Assembly: GCF_000183545.2 (NCBI RefSeq)
Contig: NZ_JH976535.1
Coordinates: forward strand, 859,890-923,889
Reading direction: 5' to 3'
Source: Thermaerobacter subterraneus DSM 13965
Lineage (GTDB): Bacteria > Bacillota > Sulfobacillia > Thermaerobacterales > Thermaerobacteraceae
DNA: 64,000 nucleotides
Shown piece by piece: positions 8,735 to 17,497 of the stretch. A program made the translations under genes and the position numbers. Every line of letters starts with the position of its first letter. Within the stretch, counting starts at the first letter, position 1. The notes beneath the pieces were generated by a model that worked only from the letters and a program-made list of their open reading frames with translations, did not search any database and was not told where the DNA came from.

Positions 8735-9115
8735 AATCCAGCCGCAGACTTGACGCCTCCCCACATCTTCAACCGCCTCATTGTGGCCGTGCTCAGCGGT
8801 CCCCAGGATCGGAACCAGGTGCTCCAGTGGCCGGTCCGCATGCGCAACACAGATCCCGAGCAGATGCTGGCCATCATGCGGCGGGCGGAGACGGGCAAGC
8901 CCTTCACGCGCCCCTACGGCGCCACCCGGCCGTGGCCGCAGTTCGAGCAGCTGGTGTTCGTCCCCGCCCAGATCGGCCGCCTGCCCCGCGCCGAGCCCGA
9001 CGTGGACACGCGGCTGACCATCGGGCCGGCGGCGGCGCGCCGATCGGGGTGAAGTTTTGCCCCGGCAACCTGGAGGCCGACCTGCGGGCGGCGGTGGCGG
9101 CGGGGGTGGACTTAA
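8735..9115 (+). pseudogene. Decayed FMN glutamate synthase-family gene (copy B)
   Basis: One frame (about 8735-9040) reads a coherent piece of a glutamate-synthase-like protein: PPHIFNRLIVAVLSG, then QLVFVPAQIGRLP and DTRLTIGP. At a GGCGGCG-rich point (about 9030-9045) the frame jumps to GGAPIGVKFCPGNLEADLR and AAVAAGVD. This is nearly the same as GGVPIGVKLCAGDLEADLR in copy A. The match then stops at about 9112 and the rest of the barrel is missing. So at least two deletions have removed the middle and the C-terminus. It precedes ThDP copy B exactly where the intact gene precedes ThDP copy A. Confidence 0.75.
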
Positions 9116-9199
9116 GTCCCCGCAGCGGCGACCGCAAGGGCAGCGATAGGGGCCGAGAGGGTAGTGACACCAGCGATGGCAGTCGAGGGGGAGCGACCG

Positions 9200-11035
9200 A
9201 TGGCAACCGACCGCATGACCGTCGCCGACTACGTCGCCGGCGAGCTGGCGGCCTGGGACGTGCCTTACGTGTTCGGGGTGCCGGGGGACTCGGTCATCCC
9301 GCTGCTGGAGGCCTTGCGCCAGAAACAGCGGCCCCGGTTCATCCCCACCCGCCACGAGGGCGCGGCGGCCCTGATGGCCTCGGCGTACGCCAAGTTGAGC
9401 GGGCGGGCCGCGGCCTGCGTCAGCGATGCCGGGCCGGGGGCGATCCAGATGCTCAACGGCGTCTACGACGCGGCCCTGGACCGGGTACCCCTGCTGGCGC
9501 TGACGGGAGGGCTGCCGACCCGTAAGGTGGCCACCCACTGGCCCCAGGACGCCAACCTCGACCTCGTGTACACGGACGCCACGGTCTTCAACCACACCCT
9601 GACCGCGGCCCCGCAGGTGACCCGCATCCTGCCGGCGGCCCTGCGGGCCGCCCACGAGCGGCCGGGCCCGGCGCGGGTGGGCCTGCCCGTGGACCTGCAG
9701 CGGGAGGAGGTGGCCGGCGCCAAGACGACCGGCAAGCCCGACTACCTGACCAGGCAGCCCGCGCCCGATGCCCGGGACCTGGACGCGGCCCTGCACCTGC
9801 TGCGCACCGCCGCCCGGCCGGTGATCCTGGCGGGCCGGGGAGCGCGGCCGGCGCGGCAGGCGGTGCTGGCGCTGGCCGAGCAGCTCGATGCGCCGGTCCT
9901 TTGCACCTTGCCCGGACTCGGCGCCGTCCCGGGGGAGCACGCCCACTATTGCGGCGTCATCGGCGAGGCGGGGACCCAGGCCGCGGCCGACGTGCTGGGC
10001 GCGGCCGACGTGGCGCTGGTGGTGGGCAGCACCTGGTGGCAGCCCGCCTTCGTCCCCCGGGGGCTGAAGGTAATCCAGGTGGACAGCCGCCGGGCCCACC
10101 TGGGCATGACCTTCCCGGTCGAAGTGGCCCTGCCCGGGACGGCCGAAGCCGTGCTGGGCGCGCTCCGGGACGGGCTCAGGGCCCAGGAGCGGCCCGGCTG
10201 GCGCGCCTTCTGGGTGCGGGCGCGGGCAGGCTGGCACGAGGAGCTGCGCCGGGCCGACGCCGCCGCCGAGGGGCACGGGGAGGGCGTGCACCCCGCCGCC
10301 CTGATGACGACCCTGGCCGGCGTCCTCGACCCCGAGGCGGTGATCTGCGTCGATACCGGCCAGCACACCTACTGGTTCGGGCGCTACTTCTTCCCCGACC
10401 GCCACACGGTCCTGGTGTCGGGCCACTGGCGGACGGTGGGCTTCGCCCTGCCGGCGGCCATCGGCGCGGCCCTGGCCGCCCCGCGCCGGCCGGTGGTGGC
10501 CCTGGCCGGGGACGGCGGCCTGGGCATGACCCTGACCGAGTTCACCACCGCCGTGCGCGAGAAGCTGCCGATCACCGTGATCGTCTGCAACGACGGTCGC
10601 TACGCCGAGGAGGAAGAGCTGCAGGCGCGGGCCCGGGTGCAACCCTTCGGGACCCGGTTCGTCAACCCGGACTTTGCGGCCTTTGCCGAGACGGCGGGCG
10701 GGCGGGGGATCCGGGTCGAACGGGTGCGGGAGCTGGAACCGACCCTGGAGCGGGCGCTGCGGGTCGACGGTCCCGTGCTGGTGGACGTGCGGGTGGCTCC
10801 CGTGATCTATGAGCGCCCCAAGCCCGTGGCGGCGCGGGATCCGTGGGCGGCGCGAACGGAGACGGAGGCCCGGGAGGCGGCCACGGGGACGGCGTCGGAC
10901 GAGATCGGCCGCGACGGGGATCCCCACCACGAAGGGGACGGCGCCGGCGCCTCCGCCGCCGCAGGGCGGGAGCCCATCGCCCGGCGCCTGTGGGGCCGGG
11001 GCCGGCAGCGGGAGCGAGCGCCGGAGAAGGTGTAA
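9200..11035 (+). CDS. ThDP-dependent enzyme, acetolactate synthase/pyruvate oxidase-like (copy B)
   Basis: A 611-residue paralogue of the enzyme at 830-2740, alignable from MTVADYVA to the basic C-terminal tail, with most residues identical. ATG 9200 follows GAGGGGGAG. E53 (RHEGAA) is the cofactor-activating glutamate, and GDGG at 437-440 with a following NDG binds metal and ThDP. It lacks most of the Gly/Arg-rich insert seen in copy A near residue 370. Both copies keep all recognisable catalytic residues, so neither looks dead. Because its glutamate-synthase partner is a pseudogene, this copy must act alone or with the intact partner upstream. Reaction unknown beyond ThDP chemistry on a 2-oxo acid. 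Confidence 0.88.
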   Translation: MATDRMTVADYVAGELAAWDVPYVFGVPGDSVIPLLEALRQKQRPRFIPTRHEGAAALMASAYAKLSGRAAACVSDAGPGAIQMLNGVYDAALDRVPLLALTGGLPTRKVATHWPQDANLDLVYTDATVFNHTLTAAPQVTRILPAALRAAHERPGPARVGLPVDLQREEVAGAKTTGKPDYLTRQPAPDARDLDAALHLLRTAARPVILAGRGARPARQAVLALAEQLDAPVLCTLPGLGAVPGEHAHYCGVIGEAGTQAAADVLGAADVALVVGSTWWQPAFVPRGLKVIQVDSRRAHLGMTFPVEVALPGTAEAVLGALRDGLRAQERPGWRAFWVRARAGWHEELRRADAAAEGHGEGVHPAALMTTLAGVLDPEAVICVDTGQHTYWFGRYFFPDRHTVLVSGHWRTVGFALPAAIGAALAAPRRPVVALAGDGGLGMTLTEFTTAVREKLPITVIVCNDGRYAEEEELQARARVQPFGTRFVNPDFAAFAETAGGRGIRVERVRELEPTLERALRVDGPVLVDVRVAPVIYERPKPVAARDPWAARTETEAREAATGTASDEIGRDGDPHHEGDGAGASAAAGREPIARRLWGRGRQRERAPEKV

Positions 11036-11041
11036 GGCGGA

Positions 11042-12082
11042 TCAATCGGGGTAGACCGGCCCGACCCCGACCAATCGACCTCGCTCGCCGGTGCAGGAGA
11101 GGGTCGCGACGAGCGTGAAGCCGGGTTCGAAGAGCGCCGCGATCTCGGTTGGCATGTCCACGGTGACGCGGGACCGGTCTGTCGGATCGGTCCCCGGCGC
11201 GCCGCCCGCGGCCCGCACGGCGGTCTGACTGTCGTCGCTCGGGGGTGTGCCGCGTTCGTCGAGCACCGCCGCACCGTCGTTCGTTCGGGTGCCTGCCTCT
11301 CCATGTTCTCGACCAGGACACCCCGGAGGCGCCTCCCGTTCCCGTTCCGCCAGCTCGTTGCCCTCGCCCGCCTCCACCACTTCCTCGACGTCAAGGGCTT
11401 CGAGCACGAGGGCGCCGTCGCGCACCTCACGAACCTGCCAAAGACCCTGGAGCACAGACGCACGCGCATTGCTTGCGGGAGGCCGCGACGCTGGCAGATC
11501 GATGCGGTCCGGTGCGCCTGCCGGGCTGCCGCTGAGCACCGCACGCAACATGCGGATCAACAGGTCCCGGTCCTGCGGTGCCAGGCCCGCCGCCGTCGGG
11601 GCAGCGTTGTCGTCTTCCGGCCTGCCAAGGCGATTGTTGAGGAAGGTCAGCAGGGCATGCATGGACTCGACCTGGGCCTGCCTTTCATGGCGCAGCCACT
11701 TCTCCCACTCCTGCTGGGTAAGCCACTCGGCGATGCGCCGCGCTGCTCCGATCGCCTTGGGGAGAGTTCGCCGGTATTCCTCATAGACCACCGCGTAGGT
11801 GGGGTACGTAGCGACACTGTATTGCTTGTCGACCCAGCGGGTCAGGACCCGGTAGGCAGACAGGAGCCTATGTGCTTCCGTGGGCGACGCAGCGACCTTG
11901 TGCAGATAGAAGTCGCCGAGGAACCCGCGCCACGTCAGCGGCGTGACCTGGTCCCAGTGGCGGATGGGTGGAGCCTGCGAGGTGAGGTAGGTCTCAAGCA
12001 TGTCCACGGCATCCGCATACCGCGCCCGGGTCGAGGGGGCGAGATGACTGGCGTATTCCCGGAGAAACCGCCTGACCGTCAT
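11042..12082 (-). CDS. Uncharacterised protein with integrase-type SAM-like N-terminal domain
   Basis: A 346-residue protein starting at ATG 12082. The first 110 residues (FLREYASHLAPSTRARYADA, then an LTWRGFLGDFYLHK-type helix) resemble the core-binding SAM-like domain of XerC/D tyrosine recombinases. No R-H-R-Y catalytic domain follows: the rest is a helical segment, an acidic Glu/Gly-rich low-complexity stretch and a C-terminal beta-rich piece ending GVGPVYPD. It therefore looks like a DNA-binding protein derived from, or convergent with, an integrase arm, not a recombinase. It is transcribed toward ThDP copy B, with only 6 bases between the two stop codons. Function unknown; the domain resemblance is by eye and should be treated as tentative. 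Confidence 0.6.
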   Translation of the reverse strand: MTVRRFLREYASHLAPSTRARYADAVDMLETYLTSQAPPIRHWDQVTPLTWRGFLGDFYLHKVAASPTEAHRLLSAYRVLTRWVDKQYSVATYPTYAVVYEEYRRTLPKAIGAARRIAEWLTQQEWEKWLRHERQAQVESMHALLTFLNNRLGRPEDDNAAPTAAGLAPQDRDLLIRMLRAVLSGSPAGAPDRIDLPASRPPASNARASVLQGLWQVREVRDGALVLEALDVEEVVEAGEGNELAEREREAPPGCPGREHGEAGTRTNDGAAVLDERGTPPSDDSQTAVRAAGGAPGTDPTDRSRVTVDMPTEIAALFEPGFTLVATLSCTGERGRLVGVGPVYPD

Positions 12083-12365
12083 CGCAATCGGTAGCGCGAC
12101 GATGCCCCGCCGTGCCCTCGGCTCCACCGTGCCCGTTCCCCCTTCCGCACACCCTCTACGCCAACGCGTGGTGAGGTCCTGCGCGCATGGGGCGGTGGGC
12201 ATTGTCAGCGCATGGTGGCGACCGCCCATCCCGACGTCACCCCACCTCGAGGCGATGACCGTGGACGGGCCCCGAATCTCGTGACCGGTGCGGCCCGTGG
12301 CTGCGGGAGGCCGGTTCGGGAGGGCGGCCGTGTTCACCTGTGCCGGTCCTTCGGGTGGGACGGTC

Positions 12366-13181
12366 CTAGCCCGACGCCCGCCGGAGCCAGAGGTAGCCGC
12401 CGACCCCCACGGCGGCGCCCAGCACCCCCACGCCGGCGAGGGCCGTCGCCAGGGGGTCCGGGGTCGTGGGCGGCGACTTCGCATCCGTGCCGTTCGCATC
12501 CGTGCCCGCCGCCTGGTGGATCCGGGCGCTCACGTCGGCCAGGCTCGTGACGTGCCCCTCGGCGAGTCCGAGGTGGTTCCCCAGGCTGATGAACGAGCTG
12601 TCCTCACCGTCGCTTCCGGCCAGGCCGGTGAGATACGGCGGATGGTCGACCCACCGCACGTCGGCCAGAAGCCCCCGTTCGGCCAACAAGGCCCGTGCCC
12701 TGGCCAAGCGGTCCGCGAAGCCACCCGTGGCGGTGCCGCCGTTGCCGGCGGTCTCGACGGGACCGTCGTAGCCGACGCCCACGACGGCCCATCGGCCGCC
12801 CTGCCGCTGCACCTCGGCGATCCCCAACGGCCTCCCGTCCAGGTTGACGACGAACCGGTACACGTCCTGGGCTTCGGTGAACTGGTCCAGGGTCGTGGCC
12901 ACGCCACCCTCCCGGACGAACCGGCTGACGCGGTAGAGCCGGTAGCCATCGCCGAGGGAGTAGCGGGCGGGATCCTCCACGCCGTGGGCGCGGGAGTGGG
13001 GATCGCTGGCGAGCACACCCACCCAACGGGCCAGGTCGCTACGAACCGCCTGTTCCACCTCGGACGGAACCCCCGTCTGCGGGTCTCCCGCCGCCGCGGC
13101 CCGCCAGGCGATCGGAAGGCCGAGCACGGCCGCCAACGTCAACGCGATGAGGATGCGGCAGAGCCCCGACCGGTGGGGCAC
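12366..13181 (-). CDS. Secreted, C-terminally membrane-anchored protein of unknown function
   Basis: About 271 residues from a GTG at 13181 (start uncertain; no ideal ribosome site). A signal peptide (LIALTLAAVLGLPIAW, then AAAAG) precedes EVEQAVRSDLARWVG. The middle contains strands such as YSLGDGYRLYRVSRF and RFVVNLDGRPLGIAEVQRQGGRW, resembling a small extracytoplasmic alpha/beta domain. The C-terminus has a Pro/Thr linker, then one transmembrane helix (ATALAGVGVLGAAVGVGGYLW) and a short Arg tail, a sortase-free membrane anchor. A frameshifted remnant of the same family lies at 2862-3108 beside the first ThDP gene. No known family is recognised. Confidence 0.65.
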   Translation of the reverse strand: MPHRSGLCRILIALTLAAVLGLPIAWRAAAAGDPQTGVPSEVEQAVRSDLARWVGVLASDPHSRAHGVEDPARYSLGDGYRLYRVSRFVREGGVATTLDQFTEAQDVYRFVVNLDGRPLGIAEVQRQGGRWAVVGVGYDGPVETAGNGGTATGGFADRLARARALLAERGLLADVRWVDHPPYLTGLAGSDGEDSSFISLGNHLGLAEGHVTSLADVSARIHQAAGTDANGTDAKSPPTTPDPLATALAGVGVLGAAVGVGGYLWLRRASG

Positions 13182-13481
13182 GCGCCGCTGAGGGACCAAA
13201 AGCCCTCCTCTCGCTCGCCGGGGCAGGGAAACCCCTCCTCTCGCTCCTTGGGCCGCAAATCCCCGGTGATCTCCCGTCGATCGTGAGACGCCAATCGGGA
13301 GCGCGGAGTTCCCGATCAGGGCAGGTCCCAGGTTCCCCAGACGGGACGGGGTGGCGATCGGCTCGCCTCGACGTGGAACACGGGCGGGGTGCCCCTTTGA
13401 GCAACCCGATCTTGCAACGACGGGGGCGGAAATCGACGGGAGGCGTCGACACCGTTCGCGCCGTGGGCACGGTCTTCCCTC
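13182..13481. other. Intergenic leader with a duplicated ribosome-site-like word
   Basis: No gene is supported here. The 14-base word CCCTCCTCTCGCTC occurs twice (13203-13216 and 13232-13245); on the minus strand each copy reads GAGCGAGAGGAGGG, a Shine-Dalgarno-like string upstream of the anchored-protein gene. The spacing to its likely GTG is too long for a normal site, so either the true start is a non-standard codon nearer this word or the repeat is incidental. Confidence 0.35.
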
Positions 13482-13943
13482 CATAGCGACCGCCAGCGCC
13501 CCTGCTCGTGGCTCGAGATCCTGCCGGAAGCGGGAACCCGGTCGGCGGCGGGCGCCCTGGGCGAGGGGGATCGCCAGGAGGTCCGGTTCGACGAGGCCGA
13601 CGACCAGACGCTGGTGTTCACGGGCCCGGTGCGGCTGCGGTTCCACACCAGCGAACCGGCGGACGTGTACTACACTCTGGACGGGTCCCGCATCGCGTTC
13701 CAGTCCGCCCGCTACCAAGCGGCGGGGGTGCGAGACCGGCCCCAGGAGATCCGCATCGACCGGACGACGGAGGTCGCCTTCTTCGCCGTCGACGTCAAGG
13801 GCCTGGTGGAGAAGAACTACAAGCCCGACGGCCGGGGTCGCAACTACAACCGCCTGCGGATCGTCATCGAGAACCAAGGGGACGGAGAGGGCACGGGGCA
13901 GCCGGCATCGCCTTCGACGGAGGCGGTTGGGGCGGGCCGCTGA
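13482..13943 (+). pseudogene. Gene fragment with chitobiase/FN3-associated-type C-terminal domain
   Basis: An open frame without a credible start reads QRPCSWLEILPEAGTR, then GPVRLRFHTSEPADVYYTLDGS, and ends RNYNRLRIVIENQG plus a polar tail. The VYYTLDGS core followed by strands and a charged loop is typical of the CHB_HEX_C/FN3-associated domains that end secreted hydrolases. Upstream coding sequence and signal peptide are absent, so this appears to be the 3' scrap of a larger secreted enzyme that was lost by deletion. A start at GTG 13614 would give a 109-residue protein without a recognisable translation signal. Confidence 0.45.
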
Positions 13944-14126
13944 GCACGGAAGGCCCGGCGGTGCCGAAAGCCAGACAGGGCGAGCGGCGGAGCACGGGGC
14001 GAGCCACGTCATGGGCTCGCTCCGTGGCGTGTTTGCGTTAGCGTTCTCGAAGGAGGCCCTGGGGTGTACCATAGGGGCAACCCAACAAGCGCACCCACGA
14101 CCCCCTGGGAGAGGAGGTCGTCCAGC

Positions 14127-14795
14127 ATGGATGGTTTGGATGAAGCCAACCGGGAGGCCGGTGGACCCGATCAAGGCGACCGGTTGACGACGCAGTCCTC
14201 CGGCCCGGCGCCGGACCCCTCCGTTCGTGAAGGATTCTTCCGCAACCTGCCGGTGCTGGAGACGCCCCGCCTGATCCTCCGCCCGTTGACCTTGGACGAT
14301 GTCGACGACGTCTACGCCTATGCGTCGGACCCGGAGGTGGCCCGGTATACCACCTGGGAGGCCCACCGGAGTCTCGAAGACAGCCGGACCTTCGTGGAAG
14401 CCATGGTCCGGGCCTACCGGGACGACCGGAATGCCCCCTGGGCCATGGTCCTGCGGGAGACGGGGCGGGTGATCGGGACCGTGGATTTCGTCGCCTGGGC
14501 GCCCCAGCACGCCCGGGCCGAGCTCGGCTACGCCATGGGCCGATCCTACTGGGGCCGCGGCCTGATGACGGAGGCCGTCTGCACCCTCGTTGACTACGGG
14601 TTCAGAAGGATGGGGCTCAACCGCATCGAGGCGCGCTGCATCCCGGAGAACCGGGCGTCGGCGCGGGTGATGGAGAAGGCCGGCATGCGGCACGAGGGGC
14701 TGCTGCGGGAGGTGATGTACAGCAAGGGGCGGTTCATCGACCTGTGTCTATACGCCATCCTGCGGCGGGATTGGGAGGCCGCGATCGCGCGATGA
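14127..14795 (+). CDS. GNAT N-acetyltransferase, RimJ/RimL type
   Basis: A 222-residue GNAT-family acetyltransferase. ATG 14127 follows AGGAGGT (14113-14119). After a 40-residue polar N-terminus, LETPRLILRPLTLDDVDDVY is the classical start of RimJ/RimL-type domains. The acetyl-CoA pyrophosphate loop is in GYAMGRSYWGRGLMTEA, and the C-terminal part has NRIEARCIPENRASARVMEKAGM, a family signature. Such proteins acetylate the N-terminus of ribosomal proteins or small amines using acetyl-CoA in the cytosol; the substrate here cannot be predicted. It is monocistronic, facing away from the Wadjet locus. Confidence 0.9.
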   Translation: MDGLDEANREAGGPDQGDRLTTQSSGPAPDPSVREGFFRNLPVLETPRLILRPLTLDDVDDVYAYASDPEVARYTTWEAHRSLEDSRTFVEAMVRAYRDDRNAPWAMVLRETGRVIGTVDFVAWAPQHARAELGYAMGRSYWGRGLMTEAVCTLVDYGFRRMGLNRIEARCIPENRASARVMEKAGMRHEGLLREVMYSKGRFIDLCLYAILRRDWEAAIAR

Positions 14796-14811
14796 CCGCA
14801 AAGAATGGGTA

Positions 14812-15168
14812 TTAGTGCTGGCGATCGTCGAGCTCTCGCAGCTGCTTCAGGTATACACCTGCGAAGGTCACCAGAGAACCCGCCGCGATCGCCGCCAGGG
14901 GCCACCACAGACCGGTCCAGGGCGACTCCGGCAGGTTGGCGTCCGCTCGTTGAAAGCCGGCGCGCCAGAGCCACGCGGCCAGGATCGCGCTGACCACCCA
15001 TACGAGGGCCAGGACCGTCAGGGCTTCCCTGCGGGCGCGGGCGGTGACGATGCCGACGGCGAGGCCGAGGGTCACCATCACCGCGACGGTTGGTAGCGCC
15101 GCCAGGTTGGCCACGATGATGGCCAGCAACACGGCGACTACGCCAAACCACCGAACAACACGCCGCAT
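14812..15168 (-). CDS. Small integral membrane protein of unknown function
   Basis: A 118-residue hydrophobic protein with ATG at 15168 preceded by GGGGGGA on the minus strand. Four probable membrane helices are visible: VVAVLLAIIVANLAAL, VAVMVTLGLAVGIV, ALTVLALVWVVSAILAAWLW and LWWPLAAIAAGSLVTFAGVYL. The last loop is followed by a short charged tail ending ELDDRQH. No family is recognised. It lies 142 bases downstream of jetD on the same strand; there is no terminator in between, so it might be the last gene of the Wadjet transcript, but nothing ties it to that system. Confidence 0.65.
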   Translation of the reverse strand: MRRVVRWFGVVAVLLAIIVANLAALPTVAVMVTLGLAVGIVTARARREALTVLALVWVVSAILAAWLWRAGFQRADANLPESPWTGLWWPLAAIAAGSLVTFAGVYLKQLRELDDRQH

Positions 15169-15309
15169 CTGGCTCCCCCCATCTCTGCACCGGCCAGCCT
15201 GAACGTCTTCTTTCAGTCTCGTCCTTGTCTGCAGTACATGAGGTTCCATTCGAAACGCGTTCCACTCTGTGTTCCGCGTCGTTGATGTTCCGCGTCGTGG
15301 TCAACATGG

Positions 15310-17229
15310 TCAGGGGTGTGGGTGGGGGATGGCCATCCCGGCGTGGACCGCCGCCAGGAGATCGGCCAGCAACCGATCGATCAGGCCCTCCTGGTACGCA
15401 GGGTGGCCCACGGCGAGCATCTCGTCGATCAGCTCGGGCAGGAAACCACGGGCGCGTAGGCGCTCAAGGCGCCGGCGCTCGCCGGGGTCGAACCGGCGGG
15501 CGCCGGCGTCACCAGCCGTCGCGGCCAGGGCATGGCGGTAGTCGGCGGCGGTCATGCGCCACGGGCACGCGGCCGCGCCGTAGCGGGTAATGACGCTGTA
15601 GGCGATCTCCAGGCCGGCGACGTCGAAGTCGCCCGAGTAGTACAGTCGTGCCCGCTCCGGGCACGGCCCTGGCCCGGCACCCAGACGCGGGTCGGATCCG
15701 GTCGCTCGGTGCCGCGCCGGTTGATGGGGTGCCGGGGTGCCGGGGCCTGTGCGTCCGATGAGGCGATCCAGCAAAAGGACCGCAGCGAGGCTCAGCCGGC
15801 CGCTGGTGCAGAGCAACGACGGCCCACCGCGGGGCCCCCCCTCGTCATCGGACAGGTTCGCCTCCCGCCGCCGGACGAGGGTATCCACCAGCGCCTGGAA
15901 GACCTGCGGGTTCTCGACCGCGTAGGCGGCGCCACCGGCGGCGAAGAAGCGAGGCCGCCGGCGGATCTCCCGCAGCGGCCAGACGACGACCGTGCCGGTG
16001 GCGCAAGCCGCTGCGGCCACCGGGTCCTCGATCCAACCCGGGTCCCGGTTCGCGGCCCCGCCGGCCTCGACCGGCCGGGGTGAACCGTCGCGAGGCGGCG
16101 CCCTCCTAGGGTCCGGCAGCACGGCGCGCAGGTGGAAGGCGGCGACCGTGGAGGAAGTGTCGTCGGCGGCGAGGCCGGCCGCCTCCAGCAACACGTTGCG
16201 GCGCAGGGCCGGCGATGTCAGGCCGCGGCCGAGGTCGCCGGCCTCCGGCAGCACGACCGTCAGGGCTTGCAGCAGGAGCCGGCCCGCAGGCGTATCCGGA
16301 TCCAGGGCATGGGGATCGCCGCATACCCGGTGGGCGAAGAGGGCCAGCGGTTCGGCCGATGGTGGCGCCATGGGGGCAGAGCCTGTGGCTCCCCATGGGG
16401 TCGTCGACGACCGGGAGGACCGTTCGGGTCCCTCCGGCCGTCCCTGCAAAGCCGGTAGCTCGTTCAGCGCCCGGGCCACGTGCCAGACCGCCCGCCGCAG
16501 GGCCGCCCGAGAGTCGCCCCCGCGATTCCAGTCCCGGCGGACCTGCCGGGCGCCAGGCGCCTCGCCGCGGGCCACGCCCTCCCACCAGCGGCGGGCCGGT
16601 TCCGAGGTGAACCAGCCTTCGGCCTCCCGCAGGAAGTCTTGCCAAGAGCCCAGCTCCCGCGCGCGGCGTTGCGGCCGGCTCTCCACGGGTTCAGCGAAGT
16701 ACGCTTCCAGGGCCTCCAGCAGGCCGCAGCGGAAGCGGCTCCGTCGGAGCGCCCGGTCGAGTTCGGCGAGGGCGACCCGGACCGCTTCCGGCTGCGCCTC
16801 TCGGCGCTGCGTCGGGGGGACGAGCCGCCGTCTGCGCGGGATCCGCGGATCGCGGCCCAGCAAGCTCGCCAGGGCCCACCAGGCGGCTTCGTCAGCCGCG
16901 GCGATGGCGACGGTGCCACCGACCCTGCCCAGTCGCGCGCAGGTCTCGCGGGCAGCGGTCAGGATCCCGCGCCACGCTTCCTGCCGGCGGAAAAAGGCTG
17001 CGGCCGCCCGGGCGCCGGACCCGGGGCCCGGGTCGGTTGAACCGGCGTCGTCTTCAGGCCCGCCGGGTGCCGCCGTCCCCTGCGGCACGGCCGCCGGCCG
17101 CGGTGCCGCGGGACCCGGTGTCGCAGGCGTCGCGATCGCCGCCGCCGACGGGGCCGGAACCGGTGACCGCTCTGCGACTTGCCGGATCGTGACGATTTCG
17201 TCGTGCGAGGGTGGGTTGGCGTCCCTCAT
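15310..17229 (-). CDS. jetD: Wadjet JetD-like nuclease subunit (TIGR02679/DUF2399)
   Basis: A 639-residue protein whose C-terminus is the Toprim-like DUF2399 domain: RLYYSGDFDVAGLEIAY (about 529-545) carries the paired aspartates, and VVVWPLREI then YAVENPQVF carry the preceding acidic residue (E in VENP). The N-terminal half is DUF3323-like, with an Ala/Pro-rich linker at residues 15-70. JetD is the endonuclease of the type II Wadjet system; it cleaves plasmid DNA after loop extrusion by the JetABC SMC complex. The start at ATG 17229 has a GGGAAGGG site; an upstream in-frame ATG at 17301 would add a Met-Gly-Thr repeat. It is the last gene of the four-gene operon, 268 bases after jetC. Confidence 0.86.
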   Translation of the reverse strand: MRDANPPSHDEIVTIRQVAERSPVPAPSAAAIATPATPGPAAPRPAAVPQGTAAPGGPEDDAGSTDPGPGSGARAAAAFFRRQEAWRGILTAARETCARLGRVGGTVAIAAADEAAWWALASLLGRDPRIPRRRRLVPPTQRREAQPEAVRVALAELDRALRRSRFRCGLLEALEAYFAEPVESRPQRRARELGSWQDFLREAEGWFTSEPARRWWEGVARGEAPGARQVRRDWNRGGDSRAALRRAVWHVARALNELPALQGRPEGPERSSRSSTTPWGATGSAPMAPPSAEPLALFAHRVCGDPHALDPDTPAGRLLLQALTVVLPEAGDLGRGLTSPALRRNVLLEAAGLAADDTSSTVAAFHLRAVLPDPRRAPPRDGSPRPVEAGGAANRDPGWIEDPVAAAACATGTVVVWPLREIRRRPRFFAAGGAAYAVENPQVFQALVDTLVRRREANLSDDEGGPRGGPSLLCTSGRLSLAAVLLLDRLIGRTGPGTPAPHQPARHRATGSDPRLGAGPGPCPERARLYYSGDFDVAGLEIAYSVITRYGAAACPWRMTAADYRHALAATAGDAGARRFDPGERRRLERLRARGFLPELIDEMLAVGHPAYQEGLIDRLLADLLAAVHAGMAIPHPHP

Positions 17230-17497
17230 GGCCGTTGCCCTTCCCGTCCCCATTCCCATGCCCCGACCCGTCCCCATGCCCGTGCCCGTACCCATTTCCA
17301 TCCCATGCCTGTCCCCCTCCCGTTGGCACTGCCGTTCGCTCGTCGCCGTACCCGTCCCTCTCGCGGTTCGGGTCCCCGAGCTTGCAGGTGTGGCCTACGC
17401 AAGCCGTGGACGTGGCCGGAGGGGTGTGTGCAGGCGGCGGTCGTGCCCGCGTGGGTCGGTGTCGGGTCACCCTTCGTTCTCCCTGCCGTCGTCCTGC

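Noticed and set aside
8612-10930. A 772-codon open frame on the minus strand opposite ThDP copy B
   Set aside because: It lies antisense to a gene with clear ThDP motifs; the translation is Gly/Arg/Pro-rich with no domain. Antisense frames stay open here because of high GC.
17226-17310. Met-Gly-Thr-Gly repeat as N-terminus of JetD
   Set aside because: The upstream ATG (17301) would add a simple repeat of GGGNAC/ATG units not found in the family; the ATG at 17229 has a fitting ribosome site.
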